Source: Epithemia pelagica
Taxonomy: Eukaryota; Bacillariophyta; Bacillariophyceae; Surirellales; Surirellaceae
NCBI GenBank assembly: GCA_946965045.2
Contig: OX337235.1
Location: 2,123,508 to 2,187,507 of the forward strand
Length of the DNA: 64,000 nucleotides
Direction of reading: 5' to 3'
Position numbers and translations under genes: made by a program. Numbering within the stretch: position 1 is the stretch's first letter; every line of letters begins with the position of its first letter. The notes beneath the pieces are model-generated. The model had not been told where the DNA came from. It did no database searches and saw nothing but the letters and a program-made list of their open reading frames with translations. Of this stretch, positions 11,902 through 22,332 are shown one piece after another.

Positions 11902-14900
11902 CCAAGAGAAAACTCCGCCGAGACACTGCCCGGTACCCGATTGCCCGTGGAAAGTGCCTCACAACAACAGCAAGCCACATGCCTCCCTCAAGGAGCATCT
12001 AATCACAGAACATAGCGAAACCAACCCAAGCGACTACATGACGACAAAATTCTGCACAACACATGGCTTCCACGTGTGCCAATTATGCGACACTCCAACC
12101 GCAATTTTCACCACGCCAGGCCATCTAAGACAACACGTAACAAAAAAGCATAATAGAACGAAAACAAACAGGCAACTAGTATCTACTACATACAGGCATG
12201 CAACACCCGACATCGAAGCCAACTGGAAGAAAAGCCTAGCGTATCTTCATCAACTCCAACCAACGCCACCGCCCTTCAGAAGGTCCATATGGCACAAGAC
12301 AAAGCCCCCCCTGCGGGCAGAATTCTTTGTGACATACAACAACATCATCAACTGGATCCTGGAATCCACACCAACATTGGCGCAATCCATCCTCAAAGCG
12401 ACAAGCCTCCCCAAACACGAAACAGATTCGAGCCCGTTTTGGAAACTCCTTTTCTTGTTGGAACCGCTACTCTTGGCGCCAATCAAAAACACCGTTCACC
12501 TGACCTACTCCAACGCATTCCGACACAGACTGTCGCTCCTCAAATCAGGACGCATCGAAGAACTGCACAAAACAATATGGGACCCAACCCCTCTCCCGAA
12601 CAAACCAAGATACAACAAGAAAAAAGAGAAACAACGTCAGCATCAACAACAACTGCATCCAAACGAAAAACAACTGCCATCATGGCGCCTCTCAGCAGCC
12701 CAACAGGCGGCAAACCTTGGAAACTATCGAGCGGCACTGAAGAGAATAACAACCAACACTCCAACGGCAACCCTGACGCCCCCAAGAATAGCAAGATGCC
12801 AGCAAGAACTCTTCCCGGCAAGACGACAACCTCCACCAGGAACAAGAGCACAAGGACAAACAAACCTTCCACCTCCGGCAAACCAATACCTGAAACTCAC
12901 GGACGAAATGACAGAACTGGCGCTCCGACAAATGAAGCCAGGAACGGCATCCGGACCATTCGCCTCCTGTACCGACGTACTGGTAGCAATGGCGCTCCAC
13001 CGAACAACCAAAGCCAAAGACGCCACAAAGCCATACTTTGGCAACGTCAGAGCTCTCCTCCAACTGGTGGTGACCGCCCAAGTCCCACCACAAATCCAAA
13101 CAATGTTATCCAGCAATTATTTCCTGGCATTGCATAAAGACATCAGCAACCCAGAAAAATTACGACCGATTGGAATAGGAACGGCAATCCGAAGAGTGGC
13201 TGCCAAAACAGCCTTGGTCCATGTAACGGACGATATCACGCCCTTGTTATTAAAGGGCGGACAATATGGGATCCAAATCCCAGGCGGCGTCGACTTTGTC
13301 GCTCAAACCACGGCCATGGCTGTACGAGAATTTATAGACAAACAGGACAACAACACAGAAAAGTCAGAGAACAACCACACAGAAAAAGAACACAATCAAC
13401 CAACCAGAGCGTTGATATTACTTGATTTAACAAACATGTTCAACAACGTCTCAAGAACAGAAGCTCGCAAAATTCTGCTTTCCGACGAGACAACAAGTCC
13501 CCTCCTCCCTTTGTTCGACCTCTTAACAAGTCACCCATGCAACTCGTGGTACTTCAACGAAAACAAAGAACCGAACCACCTCAAACAAGACGAGGGATTC
13601 CCACAAGGATGTCCACTCAGCCCCCTCTTCTCGTGCCTAGTGCTTCTGGCACTCAAGAACCGGATAAACAAGGAACAAGCTCAACGAGCAGCAACAAGAA
13701 AAAGGTCAGGAGACACTGGCGACGACGGAAGAGGCGGGAAAGCCCATACAGCATCGATCATGGACGATACGTCCGTTTGCTTACCGCATTGCGACCTGCC
13801 ATGGTTCCTCCACCGCTTCAAGGAACTAGGCGAACCGCTAGGAATCATCATGAACCATTCGAAGACAAAAATCCTCACAACAACAACAAACAAACCGTCT
13901 GCAGAGACACTGTCGCCACAGGCACAGCAACACATCCAAGAAGCCCTCTCCTTCCTTGCACCCCAAGCACCGGACACTGCCGAAATAACAACGGGCGTTC
14001 GCTTCCTCGGACAGCCGGTTGGATCAAAGAAATTCGCCCAAGCATACATCAACCAAAGGTTAGACAAAATGAACGACACAATGAATCAAATCAACCAACT
14101 TCAAGACCTCCAAACTCAACATACATTGTTCAAATACTCACTGGTAGCGTCCATCATGCACCTCTTGCCATCGGACATTACCCTCGCCAATCCAGCCACG
14201 GATCCAAGATCCACCCTGTGGTCGAGTGAGACAACAAGAAAAACAGACCAACTAACAAAACGGTTCCTCGCCATGCTTACCTCCCTCGGAGAGGACGACA
14301 TCAGCGAACCATCCACAATCATTGCCGCGTTACCTCCAAGGTTAGGAGGACTCGGCTACCAAATGGCAGCGGCCGCTGCATATCCCCGATTTCTCACACA
14401 AATGGTGAGAGCGATTAACCTTGCATCCTCCAAAGCGACACCAATACCAGACGTCCACAGCCGTCACTTCCACAAATGGACCGAAGCAACAACTCCAACA
14501 ATGGTGAAATTCCGCAAAGGACTATCCCTTTTTGCACATGAACACACCGAAGAAGCCCTGTTTACTCCAAGCAGATACGACAGACAAACCCACCACAATT
14601 TAATGGATCATATCATGAGGGAGCATGTGGTCGAGCGGCTGTTACATGTTACGGCCCCAGACCAACGCATTTTCCTACCTTCCCTACTTTCGCCCCTAAC
14701 AAGCATGGCTTTCGCGCTGCCACTGACAGCCAGCGAATTCCGACTCCCAAACCCGGTCTTCAAAACTGCTCTCAAGAGAAAGCTCCGACTCCCATTGTTC
14801 CCTCCCGACCCAAACAAACCATCACCAAGAATTTGCAAATGCACCGCAAAAAAACCACTCGATGTGAACGGCGACCACTTGTTTTCTTGCAGTGCCGCCT

Positions 14901-15787
14901 CGAAAACGCCCTTGTCGAACGCAATTCGGGACACCTTGTTCGATGTCCTCCGACAAATCGCCCCGGCAGCAAAAGCAGTCGAAACAACCCACGATGTCCA
15001 TATCGAGCCGCCAGGGCTCGCGCCACAACATAGTCGCAACATCCGACCAGCTGACGTCGGAATGTTGTTGCGCCAACCCCATCAAAACCAACCGTTCCAA
15101 TATGCAGCCATTGACATTACAATTCCGCCACCACAGAAGCCTCTGCCCATCACTGACCCGTCTGACCATCAAACAATAGCCACTTTGGCCTCCAAGACGC
15201 ATCAGGAAGCGGCACGCGAAAAATTCTGTCGGGATCCCAACACAGCAAGACACCTCTTCCATAACGGGGTATACCTACTCCCGTTCACCGTAGACCACCT
15301 CGGCGGGATTGGTTCATTCGCAGAACATTTGCTCTTTTCCAGCGACCACCAGCCTCACCTCTTTCATCCAGGACAACCACCTCCTTGGCACGACCCCCAT
15401 TTCGGAAAAGACGCTAAACGTAGCAGCGCCCACCCACAAGCATTCGCCCTTTACCAGGAGTCACCCCACGCTCCAGCCAATCTCCTCTCAGCAGCCAACA
15501 AAGAAACCAAGAAGTTTTGCTACCCCGAAGCCCACATCTACTCTCTGGGTCATTTCGCGAAGGCCTCTCTCAGCCACGCTATCGTATCAAGCCTTGCAAT
15601 CCATGTCAACAATCACATGGCGGCCATCAACCATTTTCACACCACCAAACAGAAACGACAGACACAGTTACGAAATCTTTCACGGCCACAGTATGTGCCG
15701 ATTACTCCCATCTACTCCCCGGCCCCAATGGTCCACTACCTGCCAACCACGGCAACAGCCCCACTTCTATGCGATCTCCACGCCTAG
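11894..15787 (+). CDS. Retrotransposon ORF2: C2H2 fingers, reverse transcriptase, CCHC and restriction-like endonuclease
   Basis: 1,297 aa from the ATG that overlaps the ORF1 stop (ATG at 11894, TAA of ORF1 at 11899); the frame is open further upstream, to 11771 and beyond. Two C2H2 fingers lie at about residues 12-40 (CPVPDC...H...H) and 62-86 (CQLCD...HLRQHVTKKH). The RT has motif A ILLDLTNMFNNVS, motif B FPQGCPLSPLF, and an active site reading SIMDDTSV (near 624) instead of YADD. A C-x-C...GDHLFSC knuckle near 981 is followed by RPADV (near 1050) and AIDITI (near 1073), the order seen in restriction-like endonucleases of R2-type elements. The frame is uninterrupted, so it could be active. 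It would cut DNA and prime reverse transcription at the nick. Confidence 0.88.
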   Translation: MSNQEKTPPRHCPVPDCPWKVPHNNSKPHASLKEHLITEHSETNPSDYMTTKFCTTHGFHVCQLCDTPTAIFTTPGHLRQHVTKKHNRTKTNRQLVSTTYRHATPDIEANWKKSLAYLHQLQPTPPPFRRSIWHKTKPPLRAEFFVTYNNIINWILESTPTLAQSILKATSLPKHETDSSPFWKLLFLLEPLLLAPIKNTVHLTYSNAFRHRLSLLKSGRIEELHKTIWDPTPLPNKPRYNKKKEKQRQHQQQLHPNEKQLPSWRLSAAQQAANLGNYRAALKRITTNTPTATLTPPRIARCQQELFPARRQPPPGTRAQGQTNLPPPANQYLKLTDEMTELALRQMKPGTASGPFASCTDVLVAMALHRTTKAKDATKPYFGNVRALLQLVVTAQVPPQIQTMLSSNYFLALHKDISNPEKLRPIGIGTAIRRVAAKTALVHVTDDITPLLLKGGQYGIQIPGGVDFVAQTTAMAVREFIDKQDNNTEKSENNHTEKEHNQPTRALILLDLTNMFNNVSRTEARKILLSDETTSPLLPLFDLLTSHPCNSWYFNENKEPNHLKQDEGFPQGCPLSPLFSCLVLLALKNRINKEQAQRAATRKRSGDTGDDGRGGKAHTASIMDDTSVCLPHCDLPWFLHRFKELGEPLGIIMNHSKTKILTTTTNKPSAETLSPQAQQHIQEALSFLAPQAPDTAEITTGVRFLGQPVGSKKFAQAYINQRLDKMNDTMNQINQLQDLQTQHTLFKYSLVASIMHLLPSDITLANPATDPRSTLWSSETTRKTDQLTKRFLAMLTSLGEDDISEPSTIIAALPPRLGGLGYQMAAAAAYPRFLTQMVRAINLASSKATPIPDVHSRHFHKWTEATTPTMVKFRKGLSLFAHEHTEEALFTPSRYDRQTHHNLMDHIMREHVVERLLHVTAPDQRIFLPSLLSPLTSMAFALPLTASEFRLPNPVFKTALKRKLRLPLFPPDPNKPSPRICKCTAKKPLDVNGDHLFSCSAASKTPLSNAIRDTLFDVLRQIAPAAKAVETTHDVHIEPPGLAPQHSRNIRPADVGMLLRQPHQNQPFQYAAIDITIPPPQKPLPITDPSDHQTIATLASKTHQEAAREKFCRDPNTARHLFHNGVYLLPFTVDHLGGIGSFAEHLLFSSDHQPHLFHPGQPPPWHDPHFGKDAKRSSAHPQAFALYQESPHAPANLLSAANKETKKFCYPEAHIYSLGHFAKASLSHAIVSSLAIHVNNHMAAINHFHTTKQKRQTQLRNLSRPQYVPITPIYSPAPMVHYLPTTATAPLLCDLHA

Positions 15788-16008
15788 AAGTACCCTATAA
15801 CACTAGAGAGTAAAACTAAAATTCAAAAAAACGGCGGCAGCATGAGTACTTCGAATAGCCACATTACCATCCACAGCAGCATATCGGACCACACTAGCAG
15901 CAATAACCATGTGTAAGGCTTGTGTCTAGTACAAAATTGATGGCTTCCCACGAAGTAGACGCGACTTTGATGGTGTTTTCAAGACTTATGCTCCTTCTCA
16001 GACAAAGT

Positions 16009-18214
16009 TTATGGTCTTTCGTTCGGGCTCTCTAGGGGTATATCGGCCACAATTTCGTCACCAATCATTACTTCATGAGGAGCTTCAAAATTACCGAGCA
16101 ACAACGAACCGCCATCGTCACACTCCATTGGATGTTGCCGCATTGTTTTCGTTTTATCAAAAATCTCCATTCGATCGCCTTTCAGTACCCAGCCGATACT
16201 TAAGAGCAGTGAAACCCCCGCTTCGGAACCTAGATATCCCCACCTACGCAGTCGTTCCAATTTTCGCCTTCGAACCAAGGACAGAATCATCAAAGTTGCA
16301 AAGCTGACAATTGTCGAGAGCAGCAACGCAAGACCAACATATCGTTGCCAGTCCCATTCTTGTAAATCAAAAGATTCCACTGGAGATTCTACGGTCGTTT
16401 GTGATGGGGCGACAGTAGGGCTGCTGGTGTCTTCACCAGGGTCTGGTCTTCCTCCCCCTCCTGGACCATCATTATCCTTACTGATGACGATTCCAGTCAT
16501 GCTGAAAAAGAGCGCACCAGATGAAATACGAAGCGCCTCCAAAATCTCATCAGAGGTCGTAACTGCAATCCTTTCCATTTCATCGCGGATATCCCCAATA
16601 CTCTGCGAATCCATTGGCACTCTGTTTTCCCAGTATGCTGCAAAACTCATATCATATCGCCATGTCCACACTTCTGGAGGTTCCGTGAGGACCAACTCCG
16701 AAACAGTTCTAAAATGAATCAAGACGCGTTTTCCACGGCTCTCTTCGACGCTTTGAAGTCCCCCGGCTTGGGAATTCTGAACGGACTCCCTTTCACGACG
16801 GCTACCATGCAACAGACTTCCTCTCTCCCAGTCGTTACGATTGATCATTGTGGCCTCACCCGTCCCATTTGTTAATGTGAGAGTCGGTGATGCTACGGCA
16901 ATCGTGATTTGCCTTCCATTGAACTCTAGTGGATTATTGCCCCTGTTGCGCCCGCTGTGTAACGAATCAATCGACTTTCCCGACTCCGTTCGTTCCCTTC
17001 TGTCACCACCTACTTTGATAAAAGTTTCGTGTGCAGACTCTCCTGACTCGGTTCTTCCTCTTTCGTCGTCAGTTCCTTGGATAAACGTGTCAGAAGGGGA
17101 CACTCCCGTTTCCGCTCTGTTCCTTTCGCTCCCACCTCCCGTGATAAACTTGTCGGGAGCGGAGCCTCCCGACTCCGATTTGCCTCTTTCATCGTCCCCA
17201 CCTGTGATCTCTTCTTTAGTGATGCTTGGAGACGGAGGCCTTGTGTCAGGTTCCCTGTCACCACCTGTAATTTCTTCAATGACACTTGGCGAGGGGGGCC
17301 TTGTTCCAGGTTCCCTATCGCCACCTGTAATCTCTTTGGTGAAACTTGGCGAGGGGGGCCGTGTTGCCGGTTCTCTCTCGTATCCTTCTATTTCTACTTT
17401 GATCAAGCTTGGCGAAGGGGGTTTTGTTGCCGGTTCTCTCTCTTCATCTTTAATGACACTGGGCGAGGGGGGTCTTGTTACCGGTTCTATCTCTTCTTTT
17501 GTGACACTGGGCGAGGGCCGCCTTGTTGCCGGCTCGGTCCCTGGTCGATCCACGTCCATGGCAACATCGTTCCAATAGTCCTCTTCGTATGGAGAAGAGA
17601 AAGTGGCATTACTCTCATTCCACGCAACTTTTACATTGTCAACCGCATCCAAAAGCAGTTCTTTAGTAACAGGGTCAACCCTCTGCTCATAGTTCCAGTC
17701 GAGAAAAACATAAGCATCAGCTACGGTTTCATTCCACAGTTTCGTGAAGAAGAAAGAGACAGCGGGAGTGATACTTTGTTGATTCGGTGAGAGGCCCACG
17801 AAAACGCTTATTGTCAGTTGGTTGAGATATCCTGGTGGTAAACCCCTATCGAAACCTGGTTGAAAAATAGTTTGAGTTGAGATTTTGCAATCTTCGACAA
17901 TATGGTCCAAAATGCTCCAATACCAACTAACCTAGATCAAAAGGGGCTCTACAAGGGAGGATCCCTGCAACACCCTCGTCGACGATACAATTCACGGGGT
18001 TTCCTCGTTGCCGATATTTGTTTGACTGCAAGAAACGATGACTTTGTGATCCTCCATTGCTGTCTCCAAGAGTTTGTTTTGAAGAAAGAGGATTGAACCC
18101 TCCATTCATCTCACTTCGCACTTCTTTACTTTCGAAAGAGAAAAACCGCACGCCTCTCACTCCCAAAATACCAACCAATGATAAAAAACAAAGGGATATC
18201 CCCAAGTTCATCAT
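16009..18214 (-). CDS. Single-pass membrane protein, EWDWxxY family, copy 1
   Basis: Family not recognised. Exons are 18214-17932 and 17855-16009 (76-bp intron) and give 709 aa. The start MMNLGISLCFLSLVGILG is a signal peptide; the reading frame has no ATG further up. The ectodomain begins with a Cys pair (NCIV...ILPCR) and a conserved block QLTISVFVGLSPNQQS, has FTKLWNETV with an N-glycosylation site, then at least five Pro/Ser-rich repeats of the form EPATRPPSPS and a run of related ITGGD repeats. A second conserved block (WTWRYDMSFAAYWENRVP) precedes EWDWQRYVGLALLLSTIV, the transmembrane helix, and a basic cytoplasmic stretch. The tail carries WGYLGSEAGVSLLLSIGWV and DRMEIFDKT. It is a tandem paralogue of the gene at 18781 and shares its intron position with it and with the gene at 45174. 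Surface adhesion or sensing is only a guess. Confidence 0.8.
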
Positions 18215-18780
18215 TTCAAGCAATCGGCAATCCCCCGAAATGGCGATCGTCTCGGCAAACGTCTCTCGCCGTCTCTCCTCGGTCCTGCAACAATAACAAG
18301 GCGAAAAGGAATGACACCAAGTGCACGCTATAGATGCAGGGCTTGCAGGCCACTTCTTATTGAGGCTTCTTCCTCTTTACCGCATTCTTGCGCTGTCGTT
18401 CATGGTGTTGCGTGTTGCGCTGGCGACGACGAGGATTCGGAAGTAATTTCCAAAAAAAATGAAAATTGAGAGAATGGAAAATAAAAAATAACTATCAGAT
18501 CACGGCGTAAACTCTCCGTAAACTGATCTTTATCCGTAGAGAGGTAGAGAGGTGTCTCCTAAGCCTTAACTACTCCTACCGGTAATCAAAACCTAAACGA
18601 TAGTAACTCAGTCGATATGATCAGGCCGGTGACAGCCTTCTCTAAAAAATTCAGAACCAAATCAGGGGTAAAAACTAAGCAAAAAGCAACCTTTCCGTTC
18701 ATGGTAGTGTAGTGGACTGCACGAGTGACTGCACCAACACAACGCTGTCAAAGACTGACGGGAGACAGCATTATCAGTAG
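18215..18780. other. Intergenic space between tandem membrane-protein genes
   Basis: About 570 bp upstream of copy 1 and downstream of copy 2. It is AT-rich, with one CTACTCCTA-type motif (18570). I see no gene. Confidence 0.6.
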
Positions 18781-20691
18781 TTACCGAAGCGTCGTCATCA
18801 AAATCTCCGCTTCTATTTGTGAGGGGACCGGTTGAAAACTCCTCCCAATGTCATTAACGTTCCCCTGGACCTCTCCTGAATTACACAGCAGGAAACCAGA
18901 CGACTTATCGTACACATGCATTTGATCTCCATCGATAACCCATCCAGTCTCCAAAAGTCTAGAAACGCCTTCTTCCGTACCCAGAACACCCCACGTTCGA
19001 ACCAGCTCACGCCGTCTTCGCCGTAACGCGCCAACCGCAACAATTGTTATTGTTACGACAACAGTAAAAGAAAATAAGCCAAGACCAATATATCTTTGCC
19101 AGTCCCACTCGTGAATTTGGAGAGGCTCTAGAGATGATTGGTCTAGTTCTGGTTCTTTCGGACGCCCCTTCTTCGGTGAGAAAACGTTCTCATCAAGTTC
19201 GCTTGGATCCAAAAGAAAGAACAGAGCACCTACTGCATCCTCGAGAACCTGAAATCCTTTCTCTCGCGCGGAATCCACGATAGCTGATTGTGTCCTGGAC
19301 ATATCAAGGAGCCCATCTTCATCAACGGGGGCTTGGTTGGGTAGGTACGCTGCAAAATGTATCACATACTTCCACATCCATGCCTTTTCATTGATCTTCT
19401 TTTCCAGTTTGGACATTGTTTGAACATGATAGATGCAAACGCGATGCCGCATGCATGGGTTTCGAAGGAGGTCTGGGTTAGGATTCCCTATAAACGTTGA
19501 AGCTTTGCGACGAACGTCCCCACTCGTTTCCATCGAATTGACGTAGGATGACTGATCACTTCCTTCGAGATGAACATGTGAAAATGGGAGGTCACTTTGG
19601 TTTGCGTACGACTGTCTCTCTTCTTTACCATCAACCTGTCTGGATAGGCTTGTTGTTGCAAGTGTCCTGTCATCACTCGTGTTCCTTATTACCCCAGTTG
19701 TGTTATTTGTTGAAGCAGACGGCTGATTGGAAAAGAACGGTCTATCACGCAAGAGTTCATCCTCATCCGGATTGACAGGAAAAAGTTCACCCCCTTGATC
19801 CTCGTCCGTATCGACAGGGAAAAGTTCACCCCCTTGATCCTCGTCCGTATCGACAGGAAATAGTTCACCCGATTCATCCTCGTCCGGGTCGACCGGGAAA
19901 AATTCACCCCATTCATCTTCGTCTTCCGTGAAATTGGATCTCGTTGTGTTCACCTTTGGATCAGTGTACATATCTTCAGTTCCGACTACGTCGTCACAGG
20001 GGAATTTGCTCTCATTCACTTTCAACAACAGATTAAACGACTTAATTTCTCGCAAGAGCACTTCTTGCATCTCAGAATCGATTTTGGACACAAACTCGGG
20101 ATTCAGAAACACCAACACATTTTCCAACGTTTCATTCCAAAGACTAGCCAGGAAGAATGTGACTTCCGGGGCAACACTTTGCTCGTTCGGTGCCAGTCCG
20201 ACGTAAACAACCACACTGTAACGATTCACCAAGCCAGGAAATGCACCGGGCACCATGGTGCCTTGCGATAGAAACGATTGATAAAACAATAGAATATGAA
20301 AATGAAATACCCACACCATGAAAACGAGCTCCAGTTAAGAAAATACACTCAAAGTACATGACGACCACCTAGCACGTTTCGTACCTTCTCCAGGAGAGGG
20401 AAGCGAGAAGTTTTGTCGGCACGCCCGTACCCCACCGACAAAGCCCACGCCCTTGGTACAATTCGCTGGATCATGACGCTGGCGAAACTTTTCGTGGTTG
20501 GTGGCAAGCAATGACCGAGTCGGAAACTCTTCGTGACGAGATATCGTTTCTTCCATGGATACAAATCTTTTGCTTTCTGCTGATGTTGGCTTCGTTTCCA
20601 TCATTACCACGGTCACTTTGTTCAACAAAAGTCCCATGAGACAGAAGAAAGACCACGCCAAAGGTTTCCATGGTGGCACCCATTGCCCCAT
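18781..20691 (-). CDS. Single-pass membrane protein, EWDWxxY family, copy 2
   Basis: Exons are 20691-20385 and 20261-18781, with a 123-bp intron (20262-20384), and give 595 aa. The intron falls at the same place in the protein as in copies 1 and 3, between the Cys-pair segment (NCTKGVGFVGGVRACR) and the YSVVVYVGLAPNEQS block. The N-terminus MGQWVPPWKPLAWSFFCLMGL is a signal peptide or signal anchor. The middle holds about five acidic tandem repeats (GELFPVDTDEDQG and variants, roughly 19840-19920) instead of the Pro/Ser repeats of copy 1. Then come a WMWKYVIHFAAYLPNQAP block, IHEWDWQRYIGLGLFSFTVV (transmembrane), an Arg-rich stop-transfer, and the conserved tail WGVLGTEEGVSRLLETGWV, DQMHVYDKS. 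The function is unknown. The conserved tail and juxtamembrane motif point to a shared intracellular partner (inference). Confidence 0.8.
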
Positions 20692-21017
20692 AGAAGCAGT
20701 TATTTCTCTTTCCCTGCTGCTAATGCTCGTCGTATGTCGTACCCACAAAAAGAGTCAGTAGACTCTCATTCTCTAAGAGATGCTAATGCAACGCAACATA
20801 CAATCCAATCATCAGCACTATTCAATCTTGCCAAATCCGGAATCGCGACATCATCGGTCGGCGTCAGTATCCGCGCTCAAGGCTTCTCGCCGGGCGCGAG
20901 CGCACGCCAGTCACTTCTGTGCCATCTTTTGCATTGCATGGATGATGTTCTTGTTCTTGTTTGTTGATTCAGTGTTATTGAAATAAAGCCTCTGAAACAA
21001 CCATAGATTGGTGTGCG
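20692..21017. promoter_or_regulatory. Divergent promoter region of membrane protein copy 2 and NAA40
   Basis: 326 bp between two divergent start codons. No defined promoter element is recognisable by eye, but regulatory sites of both genes must lie here or in their 5' UTRs. Confidence 0.4.
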
Positions 21018-21788
21018 ATGAAAGCCAAAGACTTGAAAGTGCTTCGCAAGAAGATTGAGAAAGCGGACCGGCTCGAAGATCCTTTGTCGAGTCTCGCTGG
21101 GCGTCAATACTGCAACTATCTTCTGGAGAAGTCCAATGTTGGCAGCAGCAGCAGCACCTCTGGACTATTTCATCTAGAGCCAACGGCTCCGAAGGAAGTC
21201 GAAAATGACGGAATTCAAGGCTCGGCACGTGATTCTGAATCTTCTCCCTTTGTTCTGAATTGGTTTAAGACTTGGCATGCTGTTCAGCCAGCGCATTTAT
21301 TTCATCAAATGATGGATTTGTTCCAGCAAAACATGGGAGCGAAGTACAAACAGAGTTCCTGGGGTCTCAACTTGGACGACAAGAAGGAAGAACTGCAGCA
21401 TCGTAAGGCCCGCTTCCTCGTAGTCACAACGTCAGAAAGTCGACCTGATGGAGATTCAACCACACCGTCATTGGTCGCCTTTTGTCATTATCGCTTCGAC
21501 TACGATGATGATCAATCGCCTTCGTGTGTCGCGCTGTATCTATATGAAATCCAAGTGTCTCAAAAGTTTCAATCAATGGGAATTGGTCGCTGTCTTATGG
21601 ACCTTTTGTCTGTGATTGCGAAACAAGCCTCCATGCAAAAAATCATGCTCACTGTGTTCCGAGCCAATCAACAAGCCACTGCGTTTTATCGCAGTCTTGA
21701 ATATCGGATTGATGAAATAAGTCCTACAGAGGAAGACAACGAGGATTACGAAATACTCTGCAAGACAGTCGAATTGACCCCCGTGTGA
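21018..21788 (+). CDS. NAA40: N-alpha-acetyltransferase 40 (NatD-like)
   Basis: 256 aa, one exon. A GNAT-fold acetyltransferase; NAA40/NatD acetylates the N-terminus of histones H4 and H2A. The GNAT core runs from about residue 135 to 250: FLVVTTSES, LVAFCHYRFDYD, then the acetyl-CoA signature YLYEIQVSQKFQSMGIGRCLM (Q-x-x-G-I-G) and the NQQATAFYRSLEY segment. The upstream part carries FKTWHAVQPAHLFHQMM and SSWGLNLDDKKEEL, which match the NAA40-specific N-terminal extension. The length is close to animal NAA40. The start ATG is the first in frame and is followed by a basic helix MKAKDLKVLRKKIEKA. Confidence 0.88.
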   Translation: MKAKDLKVLRKKIEKADRLEDPLSSLAGRQYCNYLLEKSNVGSSSSTSGLFHLEPTAPKEVENDGIQGSARDSESSPFVLNWFKTWHAVQPAHLFHQMMDLFQQNMGAKYKQSSWGLNLDDKKEELQHRKARFLVVTTSESRPDGDSTTPSLVAFCHYRFDYDDDQSPSCVALYLYEIQVSQKFQSMGIGRCLMDLLSVIAKQASMQKIMLTVFRANQQATAFYRSLEYRIDEISPTEEDNEDYEILCKTVELTPV

Positions 21789-22332
21789 CGACACCAAGCA
21801 AGCATCTTGAGTCCTCATAGCCTCTCCAGCTGCACCTCATATGTTTGACCGGAATCGCGCTTCAGACATGAATGATGCGTAAGGACAAGTCAGGCATGCG
21901 TTCTCGTTGATGCTCAAGCGAATCGATTCCGGGGATTGCCGAAAAGGGACTTACTGGACAACGATTGCAGACGAAGTATTGGTTTGAATCATACGACTTA
22001 TGGCCGAGTGGACCGCATTCTTCCCAAATCGGTATTACTTTCTAGGAACTCAACTAGGTAATTAATGGGAGAAAACTTACCGTCTGTAATGAATAATGAA
22101 GCTTTACCTAAGCTCCATAGAGGAGTTGATCCCTTGCTATTATGAATATCAATACACTATGTAAAACCTTACAATAGAGGGATTTAGATACCTCCGCCGG
22201 GACCCAGACGAATTTGTCGACATGGGACTGGGATTGTACAAACACTATAAACAGAAAAGTACAGAAGACAGAGAACAAATATTTTGGTCGCTTGGATGCT
22301 TGACAGCCGACCCAAGATACAAACAGGAAGCC
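21789..22332. other. Intergenic, no gene seen
   Basis: About 540 bp. It contains tRNA box-like words in the wrong order (21980-22010; see rejected items). No supported gene. Confidence 0.6.

Larger units (their letters stand above)
8371..15831 (+). mobile_element. Two-ORF non-LTR retrotransposon with restriction-like endonuclease (R2-like clade)
   Basis: An apparently full-length, coding-intact element. ORF1 (8371-11901) and ORF2 (11894-15787) overlap at ATGAGTAA. The 3' tail after ORF2 is short and A-rich (to about 15831), and a related tail (CACTAGA followed by A-rich sequence) ends the truncated copy at 25.80 kb. There are no LTRs. The 5' boundary is not visible. It lies between the FANCM start at 8333 and about 8600, where palindromes built on CTCCTAGGAG are packed together (8556-8600). 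I could not identify a target-site duplication. Confidence 0.85.

Noticed and set aside
21960-22030. tRNA-like boxes: GGTTTGAATC followed by TGGCCGAGTGG, as in a permuted tRNA gene
   Set aside because: The T-arm stem does not pair around TTTGAAT, no acceptor stem could be formed, and the remaining arms are missing.
22222-22332. Earlier start of the EF-hand-like membrane protein at ATG 22222
   Set aside because: It is in frame but puts 37 extra residues before the ATG at 22333 and buries the signal peptide further inside; the later ATGs fit better.
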